Of a stretch of DNA of 64,000 nt, positions 8,801 to 19,515 are shown piece after piece. This stretch comes from Bursaphelenchus xylophilus. Taxonomy: Eukaryota > Nematoda > Chromadorea > Rhabditida > Aphelenchoididae. The position numbers and the translations under genes were made by a program. The DNA lies in assembly GCA_904066235.2 (NCBI GenBank), contig CAJFCV020000001.1:1116001-1180000 (forward strand), in the 5' to 3' direction. Under the pieces are notes generated by a model. That model was given only the letters and a program-made list of their open reading frames with translations. It ran no database searches and was not told where the DNA came from. The stretch's first letter is position 1. Each line of letters opens with the position of its first letter.

Positions 8801-10466
8801 TCAGGGGGCTCAAGCGGTTTAATGAAACAATCACCGTCTTCTTTGTGGTATGAGTAGCACTTGAAGCAGTAGACGTAGCCACATTGATGTTCCTCATGTC
8901 TCTGGGCGTAGCGTTTCTTACACTTTTGGCAGGTTGCGTATTGACGACACATTCGCCTCTGGTGAACCACATAACAATCATTGTTCGGGAAGAATCCATT
9001 ACATTGGTCACAATATTTAGCTCTTCCAACATGAACACAAGGACCTTGTCCAACTCTTCCGCAAAAACAACACTTATCCACACATGAAGCTCGGTGCTCT
9101 TGTTGATGTGAGTATGTGCTCAAACATTTATAACACACATTTCTGGCTCCAAAGAATTTTGTCGGCTTTATGATCGGATCAAAATGCTCACGTTCCTCAT
9201 CAAAGAAAATTGGAATTATAGTCTTGGCTTGAATTCCAACTCTTCGGCTAACGCTTGGATACAGGGGAAGGTCGTGAAAGTTCTCGGTTGCGTGAACAAC
9301 CACTTGAAATGGCGCCAAATCTCGGTATTGATTGTTCAGGTAGGCCTCAATTCGCATGATCACCAATTGAAACGCATCTCTCTCAGGATTTTTGATTTTG
9401 GTGGCCTCCATCATTGCTTGGTAGTAGTTTTTGTATGTGTCGCTGGCTTTGTTTTGGTCGGCAATTCTTTGCATCATTCGGGCGGGTCGAGGCATGTTTG
9501 GAAGTTTATAAAGCAATCCACAAATGATGGAAAGTGGCAGACATTCTCCTTTCGTGTTTACCAAATGATAAAGCCCATTTGCAAAGCCACCGACACCTTG
9601 CCTGTCGGCTCCTCCGCTAATCGTTGAACAGACTGTGCATTTGATGGTAATGGGCTTTTCGAACAAATTTGCGGTTTTTGACGACTGTTGCACTTTTTCG
9701 AAACGGGTGAAAATTCTGCGTACATCAAAATCGTTTTCTGGCACAAACCCTGAATAAATTCCGCTCTCGAGGGCCTCCGACTCAATGCCCAAATTGACAT
9801 GTGTTATTCTACGGTTGGGTCGTGCTTCAAGAGCTAAAAGCAACAATAAAAAATTTTTTTTTTTTTTTTTAGGAACTTACTTTTTTCAATTGTGTCGTCA
9901 ACCACGCTTTGCAAGAGACGGACAAGTTCTTCTTCATAGTCGGCGGCGTCTGCATTTGCTTCCACAGTGACAACCCCTTGATAGCGGCTTTCAGGGAAGT
10001 AGTTACTCGAATGTAGGCTTGATTGCAATCGTCGAAATATTCCTTGGCCCTGTTGTGCTCGTCCTTCCAACGACGGTGAAGCCTGCTCGGGGTCGTGGTC
10101 TCGGTGGCCCTCTGGAGTGATGACTCGTCGCCTGACACGAGCTCCTTGCCTCTCTTGAGAACGACTCGCCCGAACTGGTATTTCTGGTTGACTTAAAAAA
10201 TCCCACTCCTCGAGACATTCTTGTAATTCTCTCAGTGTTGGGTTTAATCGCGTTTCCGCATCATCAAAGTCTTCAGGGGTGGGGCTATAGATTTCCATTT
10301 CTTCTTCAACTTGTAGCTCATACATTGGTTCCTCATGACTATAAAGAAAAGATGTTTCACCATTCGCATAGTAATTTGGCCTTGTAAAATGCGATTGCCG
10401 GATCACGTGGGGCTGGAGGTCAAGTCGCGCTTGTTTAGGAGGTGCAGGTAAAAAAGCGCTCGACAT
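5867..10466 (-). CDS. Protein-primed family B DNA polymerase (pPolB)
   Basis: I resolve seven exons: 9881-10466, 8592-9833, 8420-8557, 8127-8379, 6625-8089, 6332-6584 and 5867-6294, separated by introns of 34-47 nt. Together they keep one frame of 1454 residues. Visible motifs: Exo I FDFET (near 8775), Exo II AHNGGRFDF (near 8475), Exo III YCIIDV (near 7990), Pol A YDSNSLYP (near 7265) and Pol B ILNSFWGK (near 6660). Motif C, YxDTDS, is split by the last intron. A cysteine-rich, zinc-binding-like region precedes the exonuclease. Oddity: the last intron (6295-6331) starts GTAAGT but ends TTTTTGG instead of TTTTTAG, so motif C is joined only if a GG acceptor is used. No TATTTAAG motif lies upstream. 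Confidence 0.92.
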
Positions 10467-10488
10467 GTTGTTTTATTCCTAAAAATGT

Positions 10489-10496
10489 TATTTAAG
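10489..10496 (+). promoter_or_regulatory. TATTTAAG motif before the minor capsid gene
   Basis: TATTTAAG 26 nt before the ATG at 10523, within the spacer divergent from the polymerase. It faces the capsid gene only. Confidence 0.6.
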
Positions 10497-10522
10497 AAAA
10501 GCAATTGTTTACGTTTTCAAAA

Positions 10523-11509
10523 ATGTCGGCGTCAACGTTTCACGTAATTTGTCCGAGTTCGGATAAATCATTTGACGATAATCTGGCATGTGATTACAAA
10601 ATCCTGCTTCCTAAACCTTTGAGTTTTGACGACGATTATGTATGTGGACTACAAAGCATAACGTTTCCCTACACTTGGCCTTCACTTGGTGCTCTCGAAA
10701 ATCAATTTATTCGACTCTATACCCACGACAACAAAGTATTAAAACTTATCATCCCCAAAGGCACCTACTCGGACGTTGAAACCCTAATCGATGCCCTCAA
10801 CCAGTACATAAAAACCGCCCTGCCTGACTATAGAGGAAACTTTCGGAAGAGAAGAAACGTGGAGGAAAAAAGTGATGCCATGGCAAAATCAGGCGCTTTA
10901 AATGCTGTTGCCACAACGGACGCGGCGTCGCCAATGCCTCAGGCACCTACAGCGGAGAAGGACGCACCACCGCCACCCGTGGAGGTAAACGTTCCCGTTG
11001 TGCCAGACACTCCGCCACCACCACCTCCTCCGCCATCAGGATTCGGCCGCGGGATAATCGAAGACGACTTGATAATAAAATTCAATCAATCTACAAAGCG
11101 TGTCGAAGTTGGAATTAATCATGAATCAATTCAAAGAATCTCATTTTCTCCTCAACTAGGCTATACACTCGGGTTTGATCCGAGGGCAGTAATCATGAAC
11201 GGAGCCAATGCAATTTACACACCCGACCTGAGTGGAGGAATTTCGCAACTTTACGTCTACGCCGAAGGTCTTACAGAAAACATAATTGTTGGTCGGCATC
11301 TCACACCTCTTCTTCGAATTGTTACTGTAAAAGGAAAGCCGGGACAAATGTGCGAGATGATTTATGACTCTCCCCTCTTCCTAAACGTACCCCGAAGATC
11401 GGTCAGCATGTTGCATATACAAATCAGAACAATGGATGGAAAACTTGTGCCTTTTGAGTACGGAAACGTCACGTGTACCTTGTTATTTAAGCGAAAAATC
11501 CCTTTTTAA
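10523..11509 (+). CDS. Minor capsid (penton-type) protein candidate
   Basis: 328 residues from the ATG at 10523, chosen because it follows the TATTTAAG motif closely and starts MSASTF before a conserved-looking block. The N-terminal part (FHVICPSS then a KILLPKPLSFDDDYVCGLQSITFPYTW stretch) has the pattern of Polinton minor capsid proteins, where a beta-strand domain begins soon after the start. A proline-rich linker occupies roughly residues 145-172. The C-terminal half is beta-rich and ends ALLFKRK-like (CTLLFKRKIPF). Expected role: pentamer at capsid vertices. No intron. Its 3' end contains the TATTTAAG motif of the integrase. Confidence 0.7.
   Translation: MSASTFHVICPSSDKSFDDNLACDYKILLPKPLSFDDDYVCGLQSITFPYTWPSLGALENQFIRLYTHDNKVLKLIIPKGTYSDVETLIDALNQYIKTALPDYRGNFRKRRNVEEKSDAMAKSGALNAVATTDAASPMPQAPTAEKDAPPPPVEVNVPVVPDTPPPPPPPPSGFGRGIIEDDLIIKFNQSTKRVEVGINHESIQRISFSPQLGYTLGFDPRAVIMNGANAIYTPDLSGGISQLYVYAEGLTENIIVGRHLTPLLRIVTVKGKPGQMCEMIYDSPLFLNVPRRSVSMLHIQIRTMDGKLVPFEYGNVTCTLLFKRKIPF
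11484..11491 (+). promoter_or_regulatory. TATTTAAG motif before the integrase
   Basis: The octamer lies inside the last codons of the minor capsid gene (LLFK region), 28 nt before the integrase ATG at 11520. Confidence 0.55.
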
Positions 11510-11519
11510 ACAAATAAAC

Positions 11520-12434
11520 ATGGCTTTGAAAATTTATCATGATTTAAACAATCCATCATGCTATACGGGACCCTCCACTATTACGCGAATTACCGGTGGT
11601 AGATATGAAGATGTCTATAAGCAGTTGGCCAGTGATGAATCCTACAATCTACATAAACCCTTGATTCGAAGATTCAAACGCCTGAAGACAATTCCTCGTG
11701 GCCTTTTCACCGATCTTCAGGCTGACGTTGCCGATTTTCGACGCCTTTCGCGCTTCAACAAAGGTTACAAATATTGCCTGTTATGTGTGGATGTGATGTC
11801 TCGCAAATTCTTTGCATGCCCACTAAAACAAAAAGGTGCAATGGATATCAAAGAAGCGTTCGTAAAAATATTTGAGGAAATGCCCCATCCACCCGAAGTT
11901 GTGTTCACCGACAACGGAAAGGAATTCAAGAATTCTACGCTCAAATCTTATTTCACAAAAGAGGGAACTGAAATTTATCACAGTGGCAATATCGAAACAA
12001 AGGCCAGTATTGCTGAACGAGGAATACGAACCGTTAAACAAAGACTGTATAAATACATGACTGCACATAATTCAAAACGTTGGATTGATGCTCTTCCCCT
12101 CATCATCAAAGCAATCAATCAATCCCTCAATCGAACCCTTGGCATGCGACCAATTGACGTGACAAATGAAAACTGGTATGACCTTTGGAAAAGACTATAT
12201 AGTCGACTGCCGAAAAAAGAAATGCCCCCTCTTATTGTGCCCGGAGATCACGTCCGCATCTCACTTCCTCCTCAGGCCTTCAAAAAGGGATACACTGTCA
12301 ATTTCACGAAAGAGATTTTCCAAGTTCATCAAGTCCTGAATTCGACTCCGCGCACATTCGTGCTCAAGGATCAAGAAGGAGAGATTTTGGAGGGGCGTTT
12401 CTACCTTAACGAACTCTCGCTTGTTACACAATAA
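11520..12434 (+). CDS. Retroviral-type DD35E integrase (Maverick integrase)
   Basis: 304 residues. The catalytic triad is visible as Asp69 (LQADVADF), Asp131 (VVFTDNGKEF) and Glu166 (ASIAERGIRTVK), with exactly 35 residues between the second Asp and the Glu. The C-terminal ~75 residues (from VPGDHVRIS) form a small beta-rich domain that in this family contacts DNA or chromatin. It catalyses insertion of the element's ends. The start was set at 11520 because it follows the promoter-like octamer by 28 nt and the frame upstream overlaps the capsid gene. The frame is intact. As usual in Polintons the gene sits next to an element end. Confidence 0.92.
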   Translation: MALKIYHDLNNPSCYTGPSTITRITGGRYEDVYKQLASDESYNLHKPLIRRFKRLKTIPRGLFTDLQADVADFRRLSRFNKGYKYCLLCVDVMSRKFFACPLKQKGAMDIKEAFVKIFEEMPHPPEVVFTDNGKEFKNSTLKSYFTKEGTEIYHSGNIETKASIAERGIRTVKQRLYKYMTAHNSKRWIDALPLIIKAINQSLNRTLGMRPIDVTNENWYDLWKRLYSRLPKKEMPPLIVPGDHVRISLPPQAFKKGYTVNFTKEIFQVHQVLNSTPRTFVLKDQEGEILEGRFYLNELSLVTQ

Positions 12435-13714
12435 TTTTTTTAATCAGAATGAAGAGAATAACAGTTCAAATAAAGCATTGACAGTTTTCCTTTTTTTTTA
12501 ATATTTAATTACCGTATAGTCGAAGGCGGAACCTGATTTTTTTTCGCTTTGGTCACTCATTTTTTCTAGAATTTTCTCCATTGGATAAACGCGATCAAAG
12601 TACTCTTACAAGAAGAGAGATGGGTACCCCACACAACCGCGCGCGAGACGGCCTCAAAAGACGACTGACCGCACGAAGAGGGAGAGACCCCACGTTGAAG
12701 TCATCAATCAACATCATAGAGTCATCAGCTCAAAATAGCCTAAAGTCATTTAGCTTCAGTTGCACTGTTCTGTGCGGTTGACTGCTAAGGATTACGGTAT
12801 TTTCGTCTTTTCTTACTGTACATTCCTTTCGTTCGTAAAACCACATTACGTCGGTCATAAATCGTAAAACTTTTGCAAGTGTCTGCAAATTATTTTAAAC
12901 TTTTTGCAAGTTTTTTGAAACTTTGCAAAACATTTTTACAACAATATTTATATTGCGCATTTTGTTTTTTTGAAATACTTGGCGTCCCTTTAATGTTTAA
13001 TATTTCCGGAAACAAAATATTTTCCGCATAACTGCAAAAAGTTGCACATCTTCTTGTTGAAAACTCGGAATTGCTGGAAAAATAATTTTATTTCAACTAT
13101 TAATGATTTTATCACAAGCTCCGCCCACTCTCCTTCCTCTACACACTCTCTCACCGTCTGACTCTCTCCCTCCACATTCTCTTGCCTCTCTCGCTGTCTG
13201 ACTCTCCTCCTCTCAACACTCTCTCGCCTCTCTCACTGTCTGACTCTCCTCCTTTCCCCTACTCTATCACTTCCGGTTCCCCCCTGGCTCATTTTTGTAG
13301 CCTATAACTACTCATCGAAACATAATCACATTACTTTTTGAAGAAGGCAAAAGTCATGTTACTTATAGTTCCAGTTTGTTTGTTATGTATTGTGCCCAAG
13401 GACGATTGTTTCGAAAATTGCGGCTCGGCCCTCTAAGTCTATTCTACTAATAAATCGCTGGTATTAGCTAACTAAGAGCCCTAAAAAATTTAAAAATCGA
13501 AGAAACGGCTGTCAATTGGGCCCACCTTTACCATTACTTTTTACTACAAAAAATGTCCCTTTTGTTTCCTTAGGTTTAATACACACTACAACCTATCCTT
13601 TTTTGCTAGTGAGTTCAGTTTGCCGGCCGTTACAAATTTGCTTGTGGTTGGTCACAAGCGGCTTTAAACCATGTCTACTCGGGGGTTGGGTCCGCTGAGG
13701 GCACATAGGCGTGA
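12435..13714. other. Gene-free stretch after the Maverick integrase
   Basis: No convincing gene. AT-rich sequence that should contain the right Maverick terminal repeat, but without the left copy I cannot delimit it. A purine-rich stretch at 12600-12690 and the pyrimidine repeat at 13115-13270 are the only obvious structures. Confidence 0.5.
13115..13270. repeat. Pyrimidine-rich imperfect tandem repeat
   Basis: Repeated CTCTCGCCTCTCTC and CTGTCTGACTCTCCTCC blocks with a period of roughly 50 bp, about three units. It could be part of a Maverick terminal repeat, which often contain tandem repeats, but this is untested. Confidence 0.6.
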
Positions 13715-14150
13715 AGATTCAGAAAAAAGGTACTCTAATGGAGACCAAGGGGTTTTTCCAGCCAAAGATTTTTTTTCCTTTGCCAAAAATCATATGGTGA
13801 GAGGGGATCAAGACGAATTTTTTTTTGGGTTTTGCCAAAAAATGATATGGTAAGAGGAGATCAAAGCGGATTTTTATGAATGACTTTTGTTCGGTTGCCA
13901 AAAAATTATATGGTAAAAGAGGGTAGCAAAGCGAACTTTTTATTATGACTTTTTCGCAAAGCGGAATTTTTATTTGCCAAGAAATTTTCCGGAAAAATCC
14001 GCCTTGGTCCCCCCTAACCATATTAACTTTTTCTCAAGATGCCCTCTTCGCCAAGGTGGCTTCTTTGAACAGGTGCCTTCTTAGCCAAGATGACCTCTTT
14101 GCAATGGTGCACCTTTCATTAAGTGCCCTCTTTGGAGAAAATCCTATACG
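13715..14150. repeat. Dispersed repeat with TTGCCAAAAAATGATATGGTA units
   Basis: Three degenerate ~70-bp tandem units (TTTTGCCAAAAAtxATATGG then AAAGCGGA) followed by a GATGCCCTCTTCGCCAAGGTG-type tail. A second copy of the same family lies at 28585-28875, inside a chemoreceptor intron. Confidence 0.65.
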
Positions 14151-14319
14151 GGCTCTAAACATGCTAAACATCTCCCACGGAAACCCCGCCCCTTTTCTTT
14201 GCTTTTTGGTTCCACTTTTCTTTTTTGTTTCCCCAACTACTGTCCTGCGGCCGCCGAGTTGGCGGGCAGGTGTGAAGTAATGGGCCTCACGTCTAAACTT
14301 GCAATTTTTGGATTTGGAA

Positions 14320-16986
14320 ATGCTAATATCTGCGGAAGAGCTGCCCTCCCCCCAACTTCTCAGCCTGTATCATTGCTTTTGCAGCGGAATTTTTGTGCTG
14401 ACAACAGGTGTGGTGATGTTCACGCTGGCAGTTATGGCAATGTGTAAGTTTGAAGGCAACTGACGAAGCAAACTTTTGCTCACGCTTTGCGCGCGGAGCT
14501 GAGATATTGGACAATAGTTGCGGCCGAGATTGCACGCAAAACGCGGTAAGCGTCTCACAGGAAAAAACACTTTTTGGCCATATCTGGTTCCTGCGGAAAA
14601 AACTGATTTTTTATACAGCCCCTTTGGTAGGAAGAAGTATAAAACTTTTCGTGCAAAAACTCTCAAAAAGAGTAAAATTTTTGCCAAGTTTCGACCTAGT
14701 ATATAGCCTAACAAAGATGTGGCCAAAAAATTCTTTCTTCGCCTTTCGCGTACTCTCTCGGCTGCAAAAAAAAATCTGCGCATTGCATTTTGAGCATGTT
14801 TCCTTTGATAATGAAAAGGTTCCAAAAATCCTAATCAACCTTTATTTTTAGCGTCCACAAATTCCATGAAGGTCTATCATTACTACTTGGTCTCCACAAT
14901 TATTTGGTAAGCCCAAGGGGCCAGTACTGCCATCAGTCTGTCGGGAAAATAATGAGTTGAATGTTGCTGCGCCCAGCGCGTCTCGGAAATGAAAAGCAAC
15001 TTGATTTTTCCACGACACATTTCATTTTCTCGGCGGCGATGCGTTTTCAATGCGACAGAGTGGTCATTATTTTCCCGACACATTGATCCTTCCCACTGAC
15101 AGCACTGCAAACTTTTTCAGGTCCTACCTCTGCGACGTGACGTTTAGCGCGATGGGAATGCTATCGCTTCAACCCCTGCCATGCCTTGCGTTTCAAGGAG
15201 TACTAGGGCAATTTATCCACTCACGACCTTTGATTTTCTCCTCCGCCGCAATGTTGATTGGCTGTGGGCGGTGTGCGGCGTTGATTCTGCAATGCTGCTA
15301 TCGAATCTTCCAACCATCCCCGCCGCAGATGATGTTCTACCAGTTCTTCTCCAAGATTCTGAACGATCACTTCGTCTACACCTCGTACATATTGATGTTC
15401 GTGCTGTACGCGGTTATTTGGGTGAGTTATGGGGTCGATTACATTTTTTGTATCATCAAGCGAAGGATACGGGGGAGGCTGTTTATGTCTGAGTGGATTG
15501 TATTTTAACTGTAAGGTTTTCTGAATGGTATTACTAAATCTTGAACCTTTTTTGCTGTACATATTACTGAGATTGCCTACAAGTGGAGGCCTCCAAGAAC
15601 AACGCTCGGGGCTTGTTGAGATTTTGCACACATTTTGCGGATGGGTCACGCATCAATTCTTGAAAATTTTAGCTCGCACTTTGCAGGTAAGGGCCAGATA
15701 TCAACAATCTTTGCGGCCGAGAGGTAGACAAAACGTGGAGAGTGGTCAGAGAGAAAAAACACTTTTTTGGCCAGTTTTTTTGCCAATTTTGTGCGGAGAA
15801 AGTTTTTTTTTGGGAAACATAACCTTCTGCAGTTGACATAGGGACTCCAAAAAATCTTTTTTTGGCCGATTTCTTGGCCAGTTTGGCATTATTTTCGATC
15901 AAAGTCCGAATTTTCTGAGACGAGTTTTGATCACTAGAAACTAGAAGTAAAACTTCAAAATAATTTTTCCGGTAAATCTTGTGACGAAAAGGCAACATGA
16001 AGAGCTCGAAGAGCGCTCTCTCAGTTCCACATGTCCTCTACCTTGACGACAAAATGACGTCCAAAAAGGTGCGCTAATTTAGCAGTCGGAAAACCACGTT
16101 TTTACCAGCTGTTTCTTCTTGTCTATTCTATGACACCATCCTAAAAATTTCCTAAATAATCAATGCTATTCTCTGTTCTCGTTTTTTGCCTGATCCCGTG
16201 ACAAAAAACGTACCATTTTGCATCCGGGAAGCATCAAAAATGTGGCAAAATGCTTCCCTCTCCAAGTGAAAAAAAAACATTGTTTTGAAGGGCGTTTTCC
16301 CTCACAAAAAGAACAGGCTTTTGAAATCGGAGTTTTTCCACTTTTAGATGAAGGTATTTTGCCACATTTTTTGATACCTCCCGGATGCAAGGTGGTACGT
16401 TTTTTGCCACTTGATCATGTCCCCCACTGTATAACAACCTTTTCAGGGTCCAATGTGGCTGTGGTTTCCCGACCAAAAACTCCAAAAGCAACTCCTTCTG
16501 GAAGCCGACCCAAATATTGTGCAAATCTACGACCGTCTCCCCAACATTGTTTGCATTTCGTACGGGACCAGTTTCGGGACCGCTATCTGGACACCGCTCG
16601 GGTTTGTGATCGCCGTACCGACCATCGTGTTGTGGCTGGTCTACAAGGTGTACAAGCAAATCCAAAGCGGGAATGCGCCCGAACGCACGGTCCATCTGCA
16701 CATGATGCTCCTGAAATCGCTTGTAGCGCAACTTGTTGTTCTTGGCGTCTTTCTTTGTCTTCCTGCCTACATTTTACTGCTGCTCCCTTCGGCTGGCGTT
16801 CGAGGGGCGCCAACCATCTCCATTTGTTGTATTATCGTCTACTTCATGGAGACCAACGTGGAATGTCTGATGTTGGTGTGGTTTGTGAAGCCGTACAGGG
16901 AATGTTGCCTGCAAATATGGAGGTACGGAATGGGTCCAAAGGGACGGTCGGTGATTCAAGTGCAGTCGGGCACGTCGTTGAATTAG
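14320..16986 (+). CDS. Srh/Sri-like serpentine chemoreceptor (gene A)
   Basis: Four exons: 14320-14443, 14852-14906, 15121-15421 and 16447-16986; 339 residues. Exon 1 opens MLISAEELP and carries the first membrane helix. Exon 2 has the SMKVYHYYLV signature. Exon 3 has LQPLPCLAF and the CCYRIF block. The last exon begins GPMWLWFPDQ and contains TVHLHMMLLKSL before the final helices and VKPYR. This two-part pattern fits the Str superfamily (Srh/Sri) of nematode 7TM chemoreceptors, expected in sensory cilia; the ligand is unknown. Exon 1 was found by homology to the neighbouring genes. Intron 2 holds a MITE, intron 1 a palindromic repeat, intron 3 two further repeats. All splice sites are canonical and the frame is intact. 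Confidence 0.8.
14490..14790. repeat. Palindromic repeat with GCGGCCGAGA and ACACTTTTTGGCCA motifs
   Basis: Inverted arms (GCGGCCGAGATTGCACGCAA near 14520, its complement near 14760) around a weak centre, in intron 1 of gene A. Related sequence recurs at 15615-15800, 20735-20850 and 60590-60720. Confidence 0.6.
14932..15087. mobile_element. TCAGTCTG MITE, copy 1
   Basis: Ends TCAGTCTGTCGGGAAAATAA and the inverted counterpart, with a worn right end, filling most of intron 2 of chemoreceptor gene A. Confidence 0.85.
15600..16000. repeat. Repeat of the TTTTAGCTCGCxCTTTGC family
   Basis: Contains TTTTAGCTCGCACTTTGCAG, GCGGCCGAGAGG and ACACTTTTTTGGCCAG blocks also seen at 14490-14790 and 60540-60955. 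It lies in intron 3 of gene A. Confidence 0.6.
16199..16415. repeat. Palindromic element with CATCCGGGA arms
   Basis: Inverted arms: ACGTACCATTTTGCATCCGG at the left and its complement at the right, with internal ATGTGGCAAAAT copies. It resembles a repeat family I associate with Caenorhabditis, from memory only. Located in intron 3 of gene A. Confidence 0.75.
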
Positions 16987-16989
16987 CAT

Positions 16990-17918
16990 CGCTTTTAAAG
17001 TGTTTTTTCATACGCATATTATGTCTTTCATTCTTTATTCATTGCAATCAAATATCCAGGCTATTTGGCCCACCTAGTACAACATGGAGAAAGACTGAAA
17101 AATTAGAATGATCTGCGATAGAAAAGCTTCGTTGTTCAGAGGTTCATCTCTCCTAAAAGCGAGTTTTGTTACAGCTAAAATTGTCGTTATATAGAGTTTT
17201 CGCCTTCTTGTACAATGCGAAAAAAGATCCAGTGGTCCAATGAACTTCGATCGCATCTGGGAAGCATTCAAAACGCCACATAATACCTCCTTCTGTAAAC
17301 GAAAATAGCGGTCTATTGAAGTGCCACTGTACCCAGACCCTCACTGTGCATATATATCAATTATTAAACTTCCTGTCTCAGAAGCACATGTTTACTTCGT
17401 TACGGATTCAATAATGATTTCATAGTCATGGAGGCGCCTGAAAATTTATGTCAAGTATTCTGAAACAGGCTATAACCATCTATATTTTGTATATGTATAG
17501 TTCAAGTGCCAATGTCATTTGACACAAAACTTCTCGGCGCCTTATCAGACTGTGAAGTGAAGTTTTTGCTTATAAACATCCATCGCCGTAATCCATCATT
17601 TTGTATGCCGTCCCATGTCAAAAAAATTTTAACACTACCTCTATGTTGTTGACACTTTCTTTACTTGTTATGCGCATTTTTTATTTTGAAATAAACAAAA
17701 TAAAGAAGAACAGAAGATGGCATAATATTTATTTTGTTTTTTGCATGCTCTATCGTTTCTTGAAATTAAGATATTGTACATGACTTTTGTTCTGGTCGCA
17801 TTATAAGATAATAAATAATTCCTCAATTCACCGAGCACCTGGAGCCGTTGCCCACATTCCCCGGTGAATGATGAGGTATTGTTTGGCGAAAGGCTGGAAA
17901 GGGTGCCATTTTATGTGT
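16990..17918. other. Intergenic stretch between chemoreceptor genes A and B
   Basis: No gene recognised. The part from about 17780 to 17918 matches, in inverted orientation, DNA upstream of gene C near 21680, so it belongs to the duplicated unit of genes B and C. Confidence 0.5.
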
Positions 17919-18080
17919 TATCAGTCTGCCGGGAAAGTAACGTGGATTTGTCGTGTGTTGATATTGCCCATCATCGGTTTTGCGATAGCTAGGAGATCTG
18001 GTGCACGACTGGCAATTGTGAGACGCGAGGCAAAGCATTTTGGCGCGAAAAATCCACATTATTTTCCCGACCGACTGATA
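17919..18080. mobile_element. TCAGTCTG MITE, copy 2 (promoter of gene B)
   Basis: TA-flanked copy with inverted ends, 40 bp before the gene B ATG. The paralogous position upstream of gene C lacks it. Confidence 0.9.
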
Positions 18081-18119
18081 TAGTATGCGTCAAGTCCTGA
18101 AGGCTTATTGAGCCGTTAA

Positions 18120-19343
18120 ATGCTGCTCTCACCCGATGAACTTCCATCGTCCGAAGCCCTCAACTTCTACGTCATTTATTGCCAAGTCATCTTTTGCGTG
18201 ACGACCGTAGTTGTAATCTTCACACTAGTCGTCATGACCATATGTAAGTCATCTATTAGCAATATTTATTGTAAAATCTAGCTTCAACCCAGTCCATGAG
18301 AGTCTATCACTACTATTTGGTCACCGAGATTGTATGGTCGTACCTATGCGACGCGATTTGCAGGGCCTCAACGTTGCTCTCCATGCAGCCTCTACCGTGT
18401 CTGGCGTTTCTCGGCCGGCTGGCCCCGCTGGCCAGCTCACGGCCCCGTTTAATCGCGGCGGTCGCAATTTTCATCCTCAGCGGTCGGTCGGCAGCGATTG
18501 GCCTGCAATGTTTCTATCGGGTCTTCCAATCTGTGCCTCCGCAAATGCCAGCATATCGGTTCTTGCATCGAATGCTGAACGACTACGCTTGGATGACATT
18601 TTTTGCGATGACTTTTATCGCCTTTGCCTGCATTTGGGTGAGTTTATTAGAACGGTTCTATCAGTCTGTCGGGAAAAATATGCATTCTGTTGCATCGAAA
18701 ATTAAATTCTTTTCGCTGCAGCAACGCTATTTTGCTGCGACGACCGTCACTATTTTCCCGACAGAGATACGGACCTTATCGCCCGACTATTAACAGAGAT
18801 TTCTTTCAGGGTCCCATGTCCATGTCCTTTCCCGATCAAGACGCCCAGAAGCAACTCCTCCTCGCCGCCGACCCAACATTGGATTATCTGTACGCCCGTC
18901 TACCGCACATCATCTGCTTTACCACCGGCACTCACATCGACGGGAGCTTGTCTACAGCCGTAGCACTGCTGATCGCGATCCCGTGCCTCGGCAGTGCGTT
19001 GATCTTCGCGGTTCATCGACAGGTGCGGCGCAGCAAACGGCCCGAGCGCACCATCCATCTGCACATGATGCTGCTGCGGTCGTTGATCATCCAGGCCGGC
19101 GTTTTGTACGTCTTCATCGTCTTGCCCGCCTATGTGTTGGTGCTGTCGCCAATGCTCGGCGTGAGGGCCGCACCGCAACTGTCAGTCTACATCGCGGTTG
19201 TCTACTATCTCGAGACGAATGTCGAGTGTCTGATGCTGTTGTGGTGTGTGAAGCCCTACAGAGAGGGTGGGTGGCAGATTTTGCGGATTGCTACAAGAAC
19301 ATCGAAGCCGGTTCAAGTGCGATCCCGGTCGTCAACAAATTGA
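18120..19343 (+). CDS. Srh/Sri-like serpentine chemoreceptor (gene B)
   Basis: Three exons: 18120-18243, 18282-18637 and 18810-19343; 337 residues. The 356-nt second exon equals exons 2 plus 3 (55 + 301) of genes A, D and E, so one intron is absent here. Signatures: MLLSPDELP, SMRVYHYYLV, MQPLPCLAFLG, CFYRVF, GPMSMSFPDQDAQKQLLL, TIHLHMMLLRSL and VKPYREG. Expected to be a 7TM G-protein-coupled chemoreceptor of sensory neurons. It is a near copy of gene C, which faces it tail-to-tail, and also lacks that intron. A MITE sits in the promoter and another in the last intron. The frame is intact. Confidence 0.85.
18659..18769. mobile_element. TCAGTCTG MITE, copy 3
   Basis: Short (111 bp) TA-flanked copy in the last intron of gene B. 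The family interior is shortened to the GTTGCATCGAAAAT and CTGCGACG blocks. Confidence 0.8.
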
Positions 19344-19370
19344 TCGTTATTTCGCTTGCAATATCACTTT

Positions 19371-19515
19371 TATCAGTCTGTCGGGAAAATAATGTGGATA
19401 ATATCGCTGTTCCAATTGCGTCGCTGAAGTGAAAAGCAATTTGATTTTGCCGCAACACAATGCACTTCCTCGGCGGCAGTGTGATTTTCAATACAAAAGG
19501 GTGCGGTAATTCAAC
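19371..19515. mobile_element. TCAGTCTG MITE, copy 4, right end missing
   Basis: Left end and the full GTCGCTGAAGTGAAAAGCAA interior are present. The right inverted end has been lost after about 19515. It follows gene B directly. Confidence 0.75.

Larger units (their letters stand above)
1..12434. mobile_element. Maverick/Polinton virus-like transposon, right-hand part
   Basis: The hallmark Polinton set is present in one block: FtsK/HerA-like packaging ATPase, capsid candidates, adenain-type cysteine protease, protein-primed family B DNA polymerase and a retroviral-type DD35E integrase next to one end. The left end is cut by the window, and since both terminal repeats are not visible the right end cannot be fixed. 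It should lie after the integrase stop at 12434, perhaps as far as about 13.3 kb where a pyrimidine-rich tandem repeat occurs. Gene density is very high, with overlaps, against sparse flanking DNA. No envelope fusogen, reported for some nematode Mavericks, is seen in this portion; it may lie to the left. Confidence 0.93.

Noticed and set aside
12581..12781. Arginine-rich 66-codon frame after the integrase
   Set aside because: No homology, no promoter octamer, and composition explained by a purine-rich tract; possibly part of the Maverick terminal region.
12435..13300. Exact Maverick right terminal repeat
   Set aside because: Only one end is in the window, so no inverted partner or target duplication can be shown.
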